From: Rhizophagus irregularis
Lineage: Eukaryota; Glomeromycota; Glomeromycetes; Glomerales; Glomeraceae
Direction: 5' to 3'
DNA: 64,000 bases
Assembly: GCF_026210795.1 (NCBI RefSeq)
Contig: NC_089449.1
Span: 806,001 to 870,000 of the forward strand
The notes beneath the pieces were generated by a model. The model did no database searches. It was not told the origin of the DNA and worked only from the letters and a program-made list of their open reading frames with translations. The translations under genes were made by a program, and so were the position numbers. The number at the start of each line of letters is the position of its first letter. The first letter of the stretch is position 1. Positions 1 to 11,005 of this stretch are shown here, piece after piece.

Positions 1-146
1 CAAAGTTATTTGTCATAACGAAAGATTGGGTGGAAATGATGAAGTAAGTAAATTAAAATTAGTAAATTGCTATTACTAGTAAATTGTTTATTTTATCGTT
101 TAAAACATTTTATTAATATTAATCTTTTTAGTGGTGTATTGCTTGA
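1..146 (+). CDS. Gag-like/MIR family protein, 3' end only (cut by window edge)
   Basis: The first 43 bases encode the end of exon 3 of the family described at 526, ending in NERLGGNDE, followed by a GTAAGT donor. An acceptor at 130-131 leads to a last exon starting WCI, as in all other copies. Here the last exon ends sooner than in its relatives (WCIA and stop at 144-146). The spacer behind it (about 150-525) closely matches the spacer at about 8260-8660, which indicates tandem duplication of gene plus spacer. Only the tail is visible, so whether the gene is whole cannot be judged. Confidence 0.6.
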
Positions 147-399
147 GCTTATTAAACATTATATTTTGATCGTAGATTAGATTATGATTAGTTCTTTATA
201 GAGATTTGTAATTTAAATTTATTTCAACATTATTCATATTTTTAAATTTCATTGTTAATTCATTGATTTAAAGTTTCGTTTAAATGAAGAATTTTGGCTA
301 TCAGTACATCACATGATAATTATACATTATTATTTCTCGTATTACAACATAAAAATAACATAAATAAAATAGCGACCAATAAGAAAAAAAAGATTTGTT

Positions 400-423
400 G
401 GGCGTAAACTTTGGCGCAATAAT
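400..423 (+). promoter_or_regulatory. Shared upstream motif of the Gag-MIR genes
   Basis: GGGCGTAA, a short spacer, then TTGGCGCAATAA. Close matches lie about 120-160 bases before other family start codons: 8526-8547, 17080-17102, 18861-18882 and 47157-47178. The two half-sites (GGCGTAA and GGCGCAA) are similar, as for a factor binding twice. A CCAAT box lies just upstream at about 376-380, and an ATAAATT TATA-like stretch lies nearer the gene. Function is inferred from position and conservation only. Confidence 0.5.
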
Positions 424-525
424 AAGATAAACATTTCTAAATTCGGCAAGTACTAAGACGGGGGATCATAATATAAATTTGAATTTCGGGAATATTTAGA
501 CCGAAGTGTAATTTTCTAAAAAAAA

Positions 526-1851
526 ATGGATTTTCCAAAATATGATGGAAATATTCACCCAAATGAATGGATAAATGATATAAAAAGATATTTTAAACTT
601 AAGAATACTAATATTAATGATCGTTTGGGCATTGCTATATCGTTTGTAGATCCTATTATTTCACTTCCAGCAAAGTTTGATAGTCTTGATAAACTTTGTA
701 ATGTACTCAAAGAAGATATTTCATTTACAGTATTTAAAAATACAAATGAGAGAATGTTACAATCATTAAAATATGTCCCTGAAAATAAAGGTGGCAATAC
801 TTCAAAATTTATTTCAAAATTTAGGAAGCTATGTTATAATGCAGAAATTAATGATATAGAAGAACAAAAGAAGTATCTTTACAATTCACTTCCGCTGCCA
901 ATAAATCATTTTGATTCTATATCAATTGAATTTTACAAGAAAATGGAAAATGTCGATTCAATCAATAAATTAATTAAAGAATTTGAAGATTTTGCTGTAT
1001 ATTTATCAAAATTAATCACGAACGAATCTATCGTAGTTTTAAAACATGTTGCTACAGGAAAATATTTAAGTTCAAATGCAAATTTATGTTATAATACTGG
1101 AAGTTCTACTCAATTGGTATATATATATATTTTTGATTTTATTAGATTCGTCATTTTTACAAACCTAATCTTTTTTCTTATTTTTAAATAATTCAGGTTT
1201 CTGTAGAAAATTCAAAATTTGGTCCAAATTCTTTATGGAAAATTAGATTTAATAATAATGAATTGGCTACTTATGGAAGTACTCACGTAACTTTACAACA
1301 TGTCAAATCAATTATGTTACTTGGAATAAATTCCGGACTTTACCAATCTCCGTCAACTAATCACACTGAAGGTAAACTATTTAATATTTTTGATTATATT
1401 GTTAATTACTATAATAATTAATTAACAGTGGTTATTTCAGTGAGTTGCAATAATATGTCCAATTATTATTGGGTTAAGGATTGGGAGTTTAACCATGCTA
1501 AAGTAGGAAATCATCAAGGCTTTTTAAAATCGAATGATATTATCAATCTACGTATTAAGAAATTCTATGATATTAATGGTAATCCTATTCCAAACGGACA
1601 AGTTGAATATTTACGTAGTCATGATATTCAGTTTAATGTTGGAAACGATACTTTTCAAGAAGTTGTTTGTCATAATGAAAGATTAGGAGGGAATGATGAA
1701 GTGAGTAAATTGCAATTAGTTTGGTAAATTACTACTAATGAATTGATATAATTTTATTGTTTAAAATCTTGCATTTACATTAATATCAAACTTTTTTCTT
1801 TTCTAGTGGTGTATTGAGCTTATTAAACAATACACTTGGACCTTAGTATAA
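526..1851 (+). CDS. Gag-like/MIR two-part protein, copy 1 (356 aa)
   Basis: Four exons, 526..1116, 1197..1371, 1441..1700 and 1807..1851, join in frame (phases 0, 1, 0) to 356 residues. Residues about 1-160 have the layout of a Ty3/Gypsy-type Gag region: KYDGNIHPNEW at the start, a central FTVFKNTNE segment, then FISKFRKLCYNAEI and a charged stretch before a leucine-proline turn. From about residue 170 there are three MIR units: VVLKHVATGKYLSS, VTLQHVKS..LLGI, then FLKSNDIINL and VEYLRSHDIQF, closing with WCIELIK. MIR domains occur in SDF2, protein O-mannosyltransferases and IP3 receptors and bind glycans or partner proteins. There is no signal peptide or membrane segment, so a cytosolic or nuclear place is inferred. 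The role is unknown. The ATG is chosen because every copy starts at this point. Confidence 0.85.
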
Positions 1852-2700
1852 CTAAAATGAATTGTATTTATATAACCATAACTATTGCATTTCATAAAAT
1901 AAAAATAGTTTAAAAAATAGATTTGTCTTTTTTCACTAGATTTGTTATTTTCACTAAAAGTATAAATAAGAATACCAAATGTTGTCAATATAACAATATT
2001 ATTGTTATTAAAAATAAATAAATAAATATTTTGATCTTTGAAATTAAAATTTACCTTAATTTTTGTACACATTTTAAATTCAATAATAAAATTTAAATTA
2101 TTTACGAATAGTTAAGTTATACAGGCTTATGGCACGAGGTTTTAGTTTTAATCATCATCTTTAGCGCCTGGTAATACCCATCATTTATTGATCCGTCGAT
2201 GGTCGTCGAATGTTCTGATAAGTCGGAACCGCAAAATGTTTTATTAATGCTGATCAAGAATGAATCTATTCTCTGATCACAAGATAATTGAAAAGGGAAG
2301 TGTTATAATGAAAAACACCGAATGTTAACTAATCAGAAAAAGTACTAAAACAGGAAAGCAAGTTCATGGACGTAAATCTTAGCGCAATAACATATGAGGT
2401 TTACTATAAGCAAGTAATTGGCTTTTTTATTTGTCAGTCGTTGTTTAACAAGTTGATTCTTATTAATCGAGAATATTTAACTCGTGTTCCTATTAAAGCA
2501 TAATGACTGCGCCTCCGTCAACTTTATAATGTGTCGCAATCTAAATTATCACTTTATTTAAATATCATGACACGTGAAGATAATGAATATGCTAAAAACT
2601 TAAACATTACAAAAGGAAGTTTTCAAAATCTACTTTACCATTACCAAATCATGATTGATTTATATTAGATGGATGGTTTTAAAATGTAATAAATAATAAG
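1852..2700. other. Spacer with an orphan copy of the upstream motif
   Basis: No gene is visible. At 2368-2390 stands GGACGTAAATCTTAGCGCAA, a diverged copy of the motif found before Gag-MIR genes, but no such gene follows. Similar orphans lie at 10330-10350 and 12413-12440. The spacer therefore probably descends from a duplicated gene start whose coding part has been lost. Confidence 0.4.
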
Positions 2701-2708
2701 TTAAGTTT

Positions 2709-3446
2709 TTGAAATATGGAGTTGAATTATTAAAATTTACAATTAAAGAACATAATTTAGAATTAATTGATGATATTTATAAAAAATGTATGACTAGGAC
2801 CCAGAAATATATATATAGGGGTCAGGTGATGAAAAAAATTTTTTACTATGAGCTGTACGCATTTTTTCAGGGCCGGAATTATGATAATGTCAGTCGGTTA
2901 CTATAATGGGAAATAAAATTCTGACTGAAATTATCAAAAATTATCTAAAAAAGGAAAGATTTTCATGAGTTTTTTAGTTCACGCAAACTCAAACCTGACC
3001 CTTTTATATATATTTCTGGGTCCTGTATGACTTATTGTAAAGAGAATTTAATGAACAATAAGTCATTTTTAAGCATTATCACTTCCGCAATGCCATTACT
3101 AGATGAATATTATCCAGAATATATTCTAAAATATTCATCAGAAACGTATATGATCATAGATTCTCCTTTTTATAGTATAGAGCATCAAAATAAAAATTTC
3201 CATCTTTATTCTTTTTTTCAATCTCCTCAAATAGCTAAATCTTTTTTATGGACAAAATACCATTATAAATTAGATAATTATGATTCAGAAATATTGTTTA
3301 ATATATTGCTTATTATACAAGCTTTAATAATACTTTTAACTTTACCCCTTTATTTGGCTACATTTTATATTTTATCAAAATACAATTTTATTAATAATAT
3401 ATACACTTCAGATGCATTTTCTTATGTTTATTTATTCAGTTTGTAA
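2709..3446 (+). pseudogene. Ion-channel-like membrane protein relic, split by a small transposon
   Basis: Two reading frames, 2709 to about 2795 and 3033 to 3446, become one continuous frame (KKCMTYCKENL across the joint) when the 229-bp element at 2796-3024 and one copy of its 8-bp target duplication are ignored. The combined stretch ends in a hydrophobic segment of about 30 residues, ILFNILLIIQALIILLTLPL and onward, which fits a membrane helix. From memory it resembles the pre-membrane part of a large Rhizophagus family with WD-like repeats followed by an ion-transport domain; that identity is tentative. No channel pore region follows, so this is a partial copy. The host frame is otherwise open, so the insertion is probably recent relative to the decay. 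Confidence 0.5.
2796..3024. mobile_element. hAT-like MITE, copy 1 (8-bp TSD GTATGACT)
   Basis: 229 bp, non-coding. The ends are inverted repeats: AGGACCCAGAAATATATATA at the left, and the right end closes with ATATATTTCTGGGTCCT. Perfect 8-bp direct repeats GTATGACT flank it at 2788-2795 and 3025-3032. An 8-bp duplication with short terminal repeats is typical of hAT-driven elements. Three more copies lie at 27204, 31723 and 42288. Confidence 0.9.
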
Positions 3447-3985
3447 TTTAAATAATTCTTTTTTATATGGCTTATCCAAATATTAAATATCACTTAGAAT
3501 TATTTAAACACTAATGTTAGAGAAATGAATATTTTAAAAATTCTTAGTTCATAATTTAAATAAATCTTGATTTTTCTTAACTTATCCAATTATTAAATAT
3601 AAATTATCAAAATGATGCATATAAGTATAAAACCATCTCCAATTTGCGAAATCAAAATAAACAATGTAAAAATTTTTTATATTCATCTTCAAGACAGTGT
3701 TGATGACATTAAAGTAATTAGCTCCATAATTTCTAAATTAAATGAAAGCTTTTTTTTGATAATGACTAAATCTCATAGGTTAATTCCATGGGTTGATTTT
3801 GAATATACATATTTTTTTTGAGTAGCCACCATAAATATTTAATATATCAACGTGATCCAATTTCATTATTTGAATTTAGTTATTTTTCTTAAAAAAATCA
3901 TTGTATATCATAAAAATTATATATATAAGTATAATATAATTATGTGTAATGCAATTATTAACTTCGTCAATGCATTTTACAAAAG
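3447..3985. other. Spacer, no supported gene
   Basis: AT-rich sequence with one open stretch at 3612-3821 whose translation shows no recognisable domain. Two short direct repeats of the type ATTTAAATAA..CTTATCCAA..TATTAAATAT occur at about 3450-3490 and 3550-3600. I see nothing else. Confidence 0.4.
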
Positions 3986-4162
3986 ATGTTATTAATTAAT
4001 AATATTAATAATGAAAATATTACCTTTTCAAATCGACCATTATTTAATTACATTAATATTTCTCCCCAAGTACCATCACGTTTTATCAAGAATATGATAG
4101 AAACACTAATTAAAAAGGAAGATAAATATGGTTTATATAAAAGAAATTTACTAGATTATAAG

Positions 4163-4207
<45 letters not shown>

Positions 4208-5148
4208 TAATTGTAAAGATATCAAGTATATTTATTTATTTGAATACAACACAACATTTATATCAATATCCGGGTGCATTAACTTGTTTTTCTCAGATCT
4301 GTGTCTTAACAATTAATATTCTTAATGTATCTTCAACATTATTATTTGGAATGGCAAAAATTTGTAAAAATGTTGAGGATCTAACAATACTATATTGTGA
4401 TGGAGATATTCCAGGATTAAATAGATTTATTGATGTTCAAACAAAATTGAAATCATTAAGATTAGAATTAATAATGTAAAAAAGCAATATAAAGAATTAA
4501 GTGACGTGATAGGAAGAAAAGCCATTACACTTCAAGAAGTTGAAATAAGTTTAACTGACCTAATTTTTTTTCCATTATTAATAAATCTACGATGTTTAAG
4601 ACTTCATAATAGTGAAATACTTTATGATGGGAGTGTAGAAATGAAAGAATGGGAAAAATATTTATCAATTTCTTCTTTCCCAAATCTTCAACATCTTGAA
4701 ACTACATATTTACCATTTTATAATGATTATATGTTAATTGAAAAATCTAATGGTAGGATTTTAGAAATCAATATAGCATCTCAAGAACCAGATTATATTC
4801 ATACCAAAAAATTAATTAATAGTGTTGTTAAATATTGCCCAGATCTTGAGTGATTAACTATAGAAATTGAATTTGAAAATTTGGATGATATTAAAGAATT
4901 TTTTTTTAAATTGTAATCAATTAAGAATGATAAATCTCTCATTATATAATGAAAATAACCAAAAACTTTATGCAAAATTTATTTTAGTGAAGAATGGATT
5001 TTTTACTATTAATGGATCAAAATCTTTTTTTGAAAATTGGAAAAATTGGAACATTGAGACTGTATTTGCATTTTATAAAGTTCTACTTACAGATGAACAT
5101 AATAAAGTATTATTAGCAATTTCCAATTTTATTGTAATTATGACTTAA
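3986..5148 (+). pseudogene. F-box/LRR-type protein relic
   Basis: Adjacent frames 3986-4190, 4240-4479, 4506-4853 and 4867-5148 read like consecutive parts of one leucine-rich-repeat protein. Visible repeats include LTILYCDGDIPGL, LKSLRLEL, LINLRCLRL, FPNLQHLETTYLPFYNDYML and VKYCPDLE. This matches the irregular LRRs of F-box proteins, an expanded family in Rhizophagus that acts as substrate receptors for SCF ubiquitin ligases. No F-box is visible upstream. The frames are broken by a TA microsatellite at about 4165-4204, by stops near 4477 and 4851, and by a frame change near 4910. It is very unlikely to make a working protein. Confidence 0.6.
4160..4205. repeat. (TA)n microsatellite
   Basis: About 20 uninterrupted TA units inside the F-box/LRR relic. 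The expansion replaces coding sequence and shifts the frame, so it is part of the decay. Confidence 0.9.
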
Positions 5149-6561
5149 TTATCTTAATTGGAAGAAAAAAAAATTCATTACTTTTACAAAAAAAAAAATA
5201 CTAAATTAATTTTCGTTTTCAGATTAACTAGTACTGATACTGAAAAAAATAATGAATCCCTAAAATTTCTGCCTTTAAATGTACTGTACATATACTAAGG
5301 CGAAATTGCCGAAACTTATCGATATTGGTGAAACCTCTTAATGACCACTTCACTGCTGGTATACTTCTAATCAAAAATTTTGACGTTCCAATGTATATTC
5401 TTTACCTGGAGGAATATTATCAAAGTATATTACCGGTATTCTTAAGAGAATATATTATTGACTCTAAATGTAATTTATTTGCTTTGCTTAATTACGGTGT
5501 GATACATGACGAATTTGCGTAATATTAAAACATCAGACTATCACTGCGGTGAACAACATAGTTAGAAAAATTCTTAAAAGAAATAACTTTAATAATAAAT
5601 TATTTCATATTTAAATTATGTAATAGTTTTCATATTTAACAAATTAATAAAAAATTCAATTATTACTAATTATTCTTTGAAATTTTTCTCTAACGTCTTA
5701 CATTTGATAACTGATTAACGCGTTAAGTATGACTCCATGTTCTTATATTTTTTTTTATTTTTAATATAAATTTTGGTACATTGTTTCTCTTAGCATAATT
5801 TCGACGAGGGAGAGTTTTTTTTTTATGATCATTTAAATCTAAATTAAATTATTATTTATAAAATGATAAAAAATTGATTATTAAGATTTAATACTATTAT
5901 AAAATAATAAAATAAAAACTGTTACAATAAAATATATAAACATTAATTATGTTAGCAACGAATTATTGAATCACTATTGAATCCCGTGATTTTATATGAA
6001 GTCATATGACATAAATTAGATAGTTTGATAGTCAAAAATTTAGACGTAGTATAAGTACTTTAATATGTCTTAGTCAACTATAATAGATGTTAATAACAAT
6101 AATAAAAATTTCTATTATTTCTATTGTATATTTAATTAAATCTCCTAAACAGATATGAGGAGTTAAAAATTAAACAGATATCAATTAGACTCTGACAAAA
6201 GTAGAAATTAAACAGGTATCGGTGATTAGATATTGATCTGGAAAAATAGATGATATGATTGATATCTGTTTAACAGTTATCGGTAATTAAATATTAATCT
6301 GAAAAATAGAGATTAAATAGAACCAATTGTCGGTAATTAAAGATTAATCTGAAAAATAGAGATTAAATTTAATTAGACACTGATCCGAAATATAAAAAAG
6401 TAAAAATTAAACAGATGGAAACCGGATATAGCATACTTACATCTTAAAAAATATGTATCTTCACTTGTTAACATTTTTGTATAAATAAAAGGTATTTAAA
6501 GCAATAAAAAGTAATTTTTTTTTTCGTCAATTATTTTCATATTTTTTTATCTCAAAAGAAT
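5149..6561. other. Spacer with a short unrecognised frame and a tandem repeat
   Basis: A 65-codon frame at 5325-5522 has ordinary-looking composition but no recognisable domain; it could be a relic. At about 6160-6400 a degenerate repeat of roughly 50 bp recurs about four times, with the core ATCGGTAATTAAATATTAAT followed by CTGAAAAATAGAGATTAAA. The rest is AT-rich with no signal. Confidence 0.45.
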
Positions 6562-7062
6562 ATGTCTAGTGAAAAGTTCTTGAGACATCAACTCATTTCT
6601 TACTCAAGGGAAAAGAAAAATAAGTCATATCGCAGTTTTCTCCTTCATTACAGAAAAGAAATCAGCGAATATTCTTTGTATACCTCAGTAATGTCTTGGA
6701 GAGATCTCGACAATACCTGGTCCCAGTTCTTGTTGTTAGAGACCAAGAGGTTGTTAAATGAAAACAACTTTGATACATTAGAATATAAGGTGCGTCTTTT
6801 TGTTTTGCAATGAGAGGGTAACTCCTGGTCGAGTCCATCGTGTCGTTGCTCAGGAGAATTACTGTGCTGGGATTGCTGGTAACCACCCCAGCTTGCACTG
6901 TACAGGCGTCCTCATATTGTCGTTGATAAAAGTCTATTAATCTTGGATGAGAGATTGGTCATGTACCTTCTTTTATCACTAAATAAGATAGCGCATTCTG
7001 CTAATATTAGCTTCCTTTATTAGGTTAGAATAGAACGACGTATGGTCGAAATTGCTTTTTAG
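6562..7062 (+). CDS. Short paralogue of the bromodomain-nuclease gene's N-terminus (88 aa)
   Basis: Exons 6562..6789 and 7024..7062 give 88 residues. The first exon aligns with the start of the gene at 44504: KSYRSFLLHYRKEI against KSYWGFLNSYRDTI, and WRDLDNTW against WINLDNHW. In both genes the intron follows a Lys codon, and the next exon begins V-x-x-E-R. After exon 2 a TAG stops the frame, but the same frame goes on WRVIEKLIYKLI, similar to WQEIIKEF in the larger gene, so the copy is probably a nonsense-truncated relative. No domain is recognisable. The 234-bp intron carries a conserved RNA fold (see the ncRNA entry). Confidence 0.55.
6790..7023 (+). ncRNA. Conserved structured RNA inside an intron (copy A)
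   Basis: The whole GT-AG intron aligns with intron 2 of the gene at 44504. Helices: P1 CAATGAGAGG (6808-6817) with CCTCATATTG (6910-6919), carrying one wobble and one mismatch; P2 CTCCTG (6822-6827) with CAGGAG (6851-6856); P3 GCTGGG with CCCAGC at about 6866-6892; P4 ATTAATCT (6936-6943) with AGATTGGT (6952-6959), closing the 8-base loop TGGATGAG. Unpaired stretches GGGTAAC, GAATTACTG, CAGG-GTCCT and ATGTACCTTCTTTTATC are shared with the other copy while helix bases change in pairs. The class is not one I recognise; it is not a tRNA or a TPP riboswitch. Confidence 0.6.
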
Positions 7063-7496
7063 TGGAGAGTCATTGAAAAATTGATTTATAAACTGATTTA
7101 ACTCAGTGAGTGATTTACGGGAAATGGGATAATAAAAAACAAAGTTTGGAAAGAACATTTCAACGCGTAGAAGTAGCTCTGAAGAGTATAAACAATTCAA
7201 AAAAATGTTACATTGGAGTTTATAATTTATATAACCACTAATTCATTTCTAAAATTATTAATAAAAAAAAAGGAATTTTCCGAATAACTAAATTGGGTTA
7301 AAACCGCTAAGCGTTAAGTGACGAAATATGATGGCGGATAAAAATACGATTATTTTTGACGTATTAAGTATGATGTATCAATCCAAACTAATTCAATTTA
7401 AAATAAAAAATTATCATATTTCCTTTACAATTATAAACGTATGATATTCAAGTAAGTACATTATTTACAAATCCTTCAATAATAAGTAATCATTAA
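7063..7496. other. Spacer, no supported gene
   Basis: AT-rich. A minus-strand open stretch at 6979-7200 overlaps the intron and has no domain features. I see nothing else. Confidence 0.4.
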
Positions 7497-8305
7497 AATG
7501 TCCCGAAAATAGAAGTGATAATACTTTAAAATTTATTCCGAAATTTAGGAAACTGCGATAATGCAATTAATGGTATAAAGAGCAAAAGAAATATCTTTAT
7601 AAATCACTTCTAATAAATATTGATCAATCGAATTTTAGAAGAAAATGGAAGATATTGATTCAATTAATGAAATAATTAGAATTTAAAGAATTCATTATCT
7701 ATAAGTCGGAATCAATCTATTGTAGCATTAAAACATGTCGCTACAGGAATTTATTTCAAATTTACGTTAAACTAATTTTCAATTAATAGGTTTATTTTTT
7801 ATGTTAACAACATAATTTATTTAATTAAATTTTTGTATAATTTAAAAATTAAAAAAACTTGGGTTTTTGTAGGAAACTCAGATCTTTATCCAAAATCTTT
7901 ATGGAAAATTCAGGTTAATGAAGAATTAGCTACTTAAACTGATACTTCTATAACTATATAACATGTCAAATCCGGAATATATTCTTATCGGAGTTGATCT
8001 TTATGATTATTACGAATCTCTTAAACATATGAAAGAAAGGTAACAAAGTATTTAGTATTACATATTGAAGTTACAAAAATGAATTAATATTTTTTTATTA
8101 TTTTTAGTAGGTTGTGGACTATTGGAAACGATATTTTTCAAAGAAGTGATTTGTCATAACGAAAGATTTTGTGTAAATGATGAAGTAAGTAAATTACAAT
8201 TAGTAAATTGTTATTAGTAAATTGGTTTATTTTATCGTTTAAAATATTTTATTAATACGTGATGTATTGAGCTCATTAAACGTTTTATTTGGATCGTAGA
8301 TTAGA
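7497..8305 (+). pseudogene. Decayed Gag-like/MIR family copy
   Basis: Recognisable pieces of the family appear in order: the FRKL.YNA part of the Gag-like region, the VALKHVATG start of the first MIR unit, exon 2 (about 7871-8040), a shortened exon 3 ending NERF, and a final-exon remnant at about 8262. The copy is broken in several places and lacks its 5' part and much of exon 3. The flank after it matches the flank after the partial gene at the window's left edge. Confidence 0.75.
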
Positions 8306-8525
8306 TTATGATTGGTTCTTTATAGAAATTTGTAATTTAGATTTATTTCAACTTTAATTTCATTGTTAATTCATTGATTTTAAAGTTTCGTTTAAATAAA
8401 AAGATTTTTGGCTATCGCCTATCAGCACATCACATGATAATTCTTTATTTCTCGTATTACAAAATAAATAAAATAACATAAAAATAAAATAGCGATTAGC
8501 GGCCAATAAGAAAAAAAGATTCATT

Positions 8526-8547
8526 GGGCGTAACTTTGGCGTATTAA
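8526..8547 (+). promoter_or_regulatory. GGGCGTAA upstream motif
   Basis: GGGCGTAACTTTGGCGTATT, 117 bases before the start codon of the next gene, with a CCAAT box about 20 bases upstream. Same motif and similar spacing as at 400-423. Confidence 0.5.
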
Positions 8548-8663
8548 TAATGATAAACTTTTCTAAATTCGGCAAGTATCTTGCAAGTATGACGAGTTAG
8601 TATTATGGGATCATCAACATAAATTTAAATTTCGTAACCGAAGTGTAATTTTCTAAAAAAAAA

Positions 8664-9985
8664 ATGGGTATTCCAAAATATGATGGAAATATTCACCCAA
8701 ATGAATGGATTATTGATATACAAAAATATTTCAAACTTAAAAAAATCGATGATGTTGATGGTTTGGAAATTGCTATATTATCTGTAGATCCTACTATCTC
8801 ACTTCCAACCGAGGTTGATAGTTTTGGGAAACTTTGTAACGTACTTAAAGAGGATAGTTCTTTTACAATATTTAAAAATACAAATGAAAAAATGTTAGAC
8901 TCATTAAAATATATTCCTGAAAATAAAGGTGGTAATACTTCAAAATTTACTTCACAATTTAAGAAGTTATGTTATAATGCAGAAATTAATGATATAGAAG
9001 AACAAAAGAAGTATCTTTATAATTCGCTTCCGCTGTATTTTGATTCTATATCAATTGAATTTTATAAGAAAATGGAAAATGTTGATTCAATCAATAAATT
9101 AATTAAAGAATTTGAAGATTTTGCTGTATATTTATCAAAATTAATCGTGAACGAATCTATCGTAGCTTTAAAACATGTTGCTACAGGAAAATATTTAAGT
9201 TCAATTAATAATTTAAGTTATAATACTGGAAGTTCTAGTCAATTGGTATATTTACTTTTACTTTATTAGAATCGTCATTTTTATAAAGCTAATTTCTTTT
9301 TCTTATTTTTAAATACTTTAGGTTTTTGCAGCAGAAAATTCAAAATTTAGTCCAAATTCTTTATGGAGAATTAAATTTAATAATAATGAATTAGCTACTT
9401 ATGGAAGTACTTACATAACTTTACAACATGTTAGATCCAATAAGTTTCTTGTAATAAATTATGGTAAGCTTACCTATTATTACAGTGGTATTAATTCTGA
9501 ATATTGTTATCACAAATCTCCGTCAGCTAACCACACAGAAGGTAATATCAAATATTTTTGTATTTTATTTATTAAATATAATGATTAATCAATGTTTGTT
9601 GTTTCAGTGAGCTGTGATAATATTACAAATCATAGCTATTGGGTTAAGGATTGGGAGTTTAACCATGCTAAAATAGGAAATCATCAAGGTTTTTTAAAAT
9701 CGAATGATATTATTAATCTACGCATTAAGAAATTCTATGATAATAATGGTGCTCGTTGTCAAGATGGTCAATATGAATTTTTACGTAGTCATGATATTCA
9801 ATTTACAGTTGGAAACGATACCTTTCAAGAAATTGTTTGTCATAATGAAAGATTAGGAGGGAATGATGAAGTAAGTAAATTCAAATTAGGTAAATTGATT
9901 TTATTATAGTATTAATATTAAAAATTTCTTTCTTTTTTAGTGGTGTATTGAGCTCATTAAGCAACATACTTGGACCTTAATATAG
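8664..9985 (+). CDS. Gag-like/MIR two-part protein, copy 2 (369 aa)
   Basis: Exons 8664..9245, 9322..9541, 9608..9870 and 9941..9985 join in frame to 369 residues. It has the same domain order as copy 1. Exon 2 is longer by 45 bases, adding a Tyr-rich turn (LTYYYSGINSEYCYHK) between MIR units 1 and 2. The C-terminus is WCIELIKQHTWTLI. All splice sites are GT-AG and the frame is open throughout, so it looks intact. It lies in tandem with the decayed copy just upstream. Confidence 0.85.
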
Positions 9986-10744
9986 ATTATTACTTTTTTA
10001 TTTTTCAGTTATTACAAATTTACCTCAATTACTATAGTACGCATCTTAAATTCAATTGATAAAAAAATATAGTGGTTAATTTAAATCATTGAAAAATACT
10101 TAATTTACGAATAGATAGTTATATAAGCCAGTTTTAAAGTTTTTAAATGACTGATAAAGCGAGGTTTTAGCCATCTTTTTTTAGCTTCTGCTGATAGTGT
10201 CAGGTATTCATTCTATTTCCGTAACATGAGATAGTAATTATTATCAAAAACAAAGAAATAAAAACAAAGAAATATAATGAAAGATATCGAATGTTAACTA
10301 ATCAGAAAAGAGGAAATCCAAGTTTATAAGTGTAAATTTTGCCACAATAACAAATGAAGTTTATTCGAAGTATTTAATATGATAATATGGAATATTTCAT
10401 GCCTAATAACGGTTATACACTGATAGCCTCACACGATCATGATAAATTAAACAACCATAACTTTGCTGATTTTTAATTGCATTTTTAGAATTAAATTATC
10501 AATTTCTTCATTTTCAGTGGTCCAATTTATAAGCAATTTTTTTTAAACATTTCATGTAACATGATTTATCAATGTAAAGCCAACTTGAGAAATTTAAAAG
10601 TATTAATTAATTCTGTATATATCTGTAAAATCGTAATCTCTATGGTTTGTAATGTACATACTACATATCGACAATAAATCTGAATTTTCACATGACAAAT
10701 TTCTCGTATGCCGCACATTTTCATTTCAAAATTTCTATCAAAAA
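9986..10744. other. Spacer with an orphan upstream motif
   Basis: A diverged GTGTAAATTTTGCCACAATA at 10330-10350 resembles the family's upstream motif. The start fragment at 10745 may once have been its gene. Confidence 0.35.
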
Positions 10745-11005
10745 ATGGATTATCCATAATATGATGGAAATACTCATCCAGATAAATGGATAAATGATAT
10801 TTTAAAGTATTTTGAATTTAAACAAATACTTAATATCAATAATTATTACTTGCAAAGTGCAAAAAAATATATCCTTTACAATATTTAAAAAATACAAATA
10901 AAAAGAATATTACAATCATTTAAATACTGTATATTCCAGAAAGAAAAAACGCCAATACGTCAAAATTTGTTTCAGCTTTGCAAATTATGTTATATCTTCG
11001 TTTGT
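10745..11005 (+). pseudogene. Gag-like/MIR start fragment
   Basis: Begins ATGGATTATCC and keeps the YDGNTHPDKWINDI signature of the family, followed by decayed remnants of the central Gag-like segment. The MIR half is absent. It is a broken fossil with several breaks. Confidence 0.65.

Noticed and set aside
55-150. CRISPR-like or phage-like repeats anywhere in the window
   Set aside because: No regularly spaced identical repeats with unique spacers exist; the genome is eukaryotic with spliceosomal introns.
6662-6898. Minus-strand 78-codon frame over the short gene
   Set aside because: It overlaps the exon and intron of the plus-strand gene and shows no domain.
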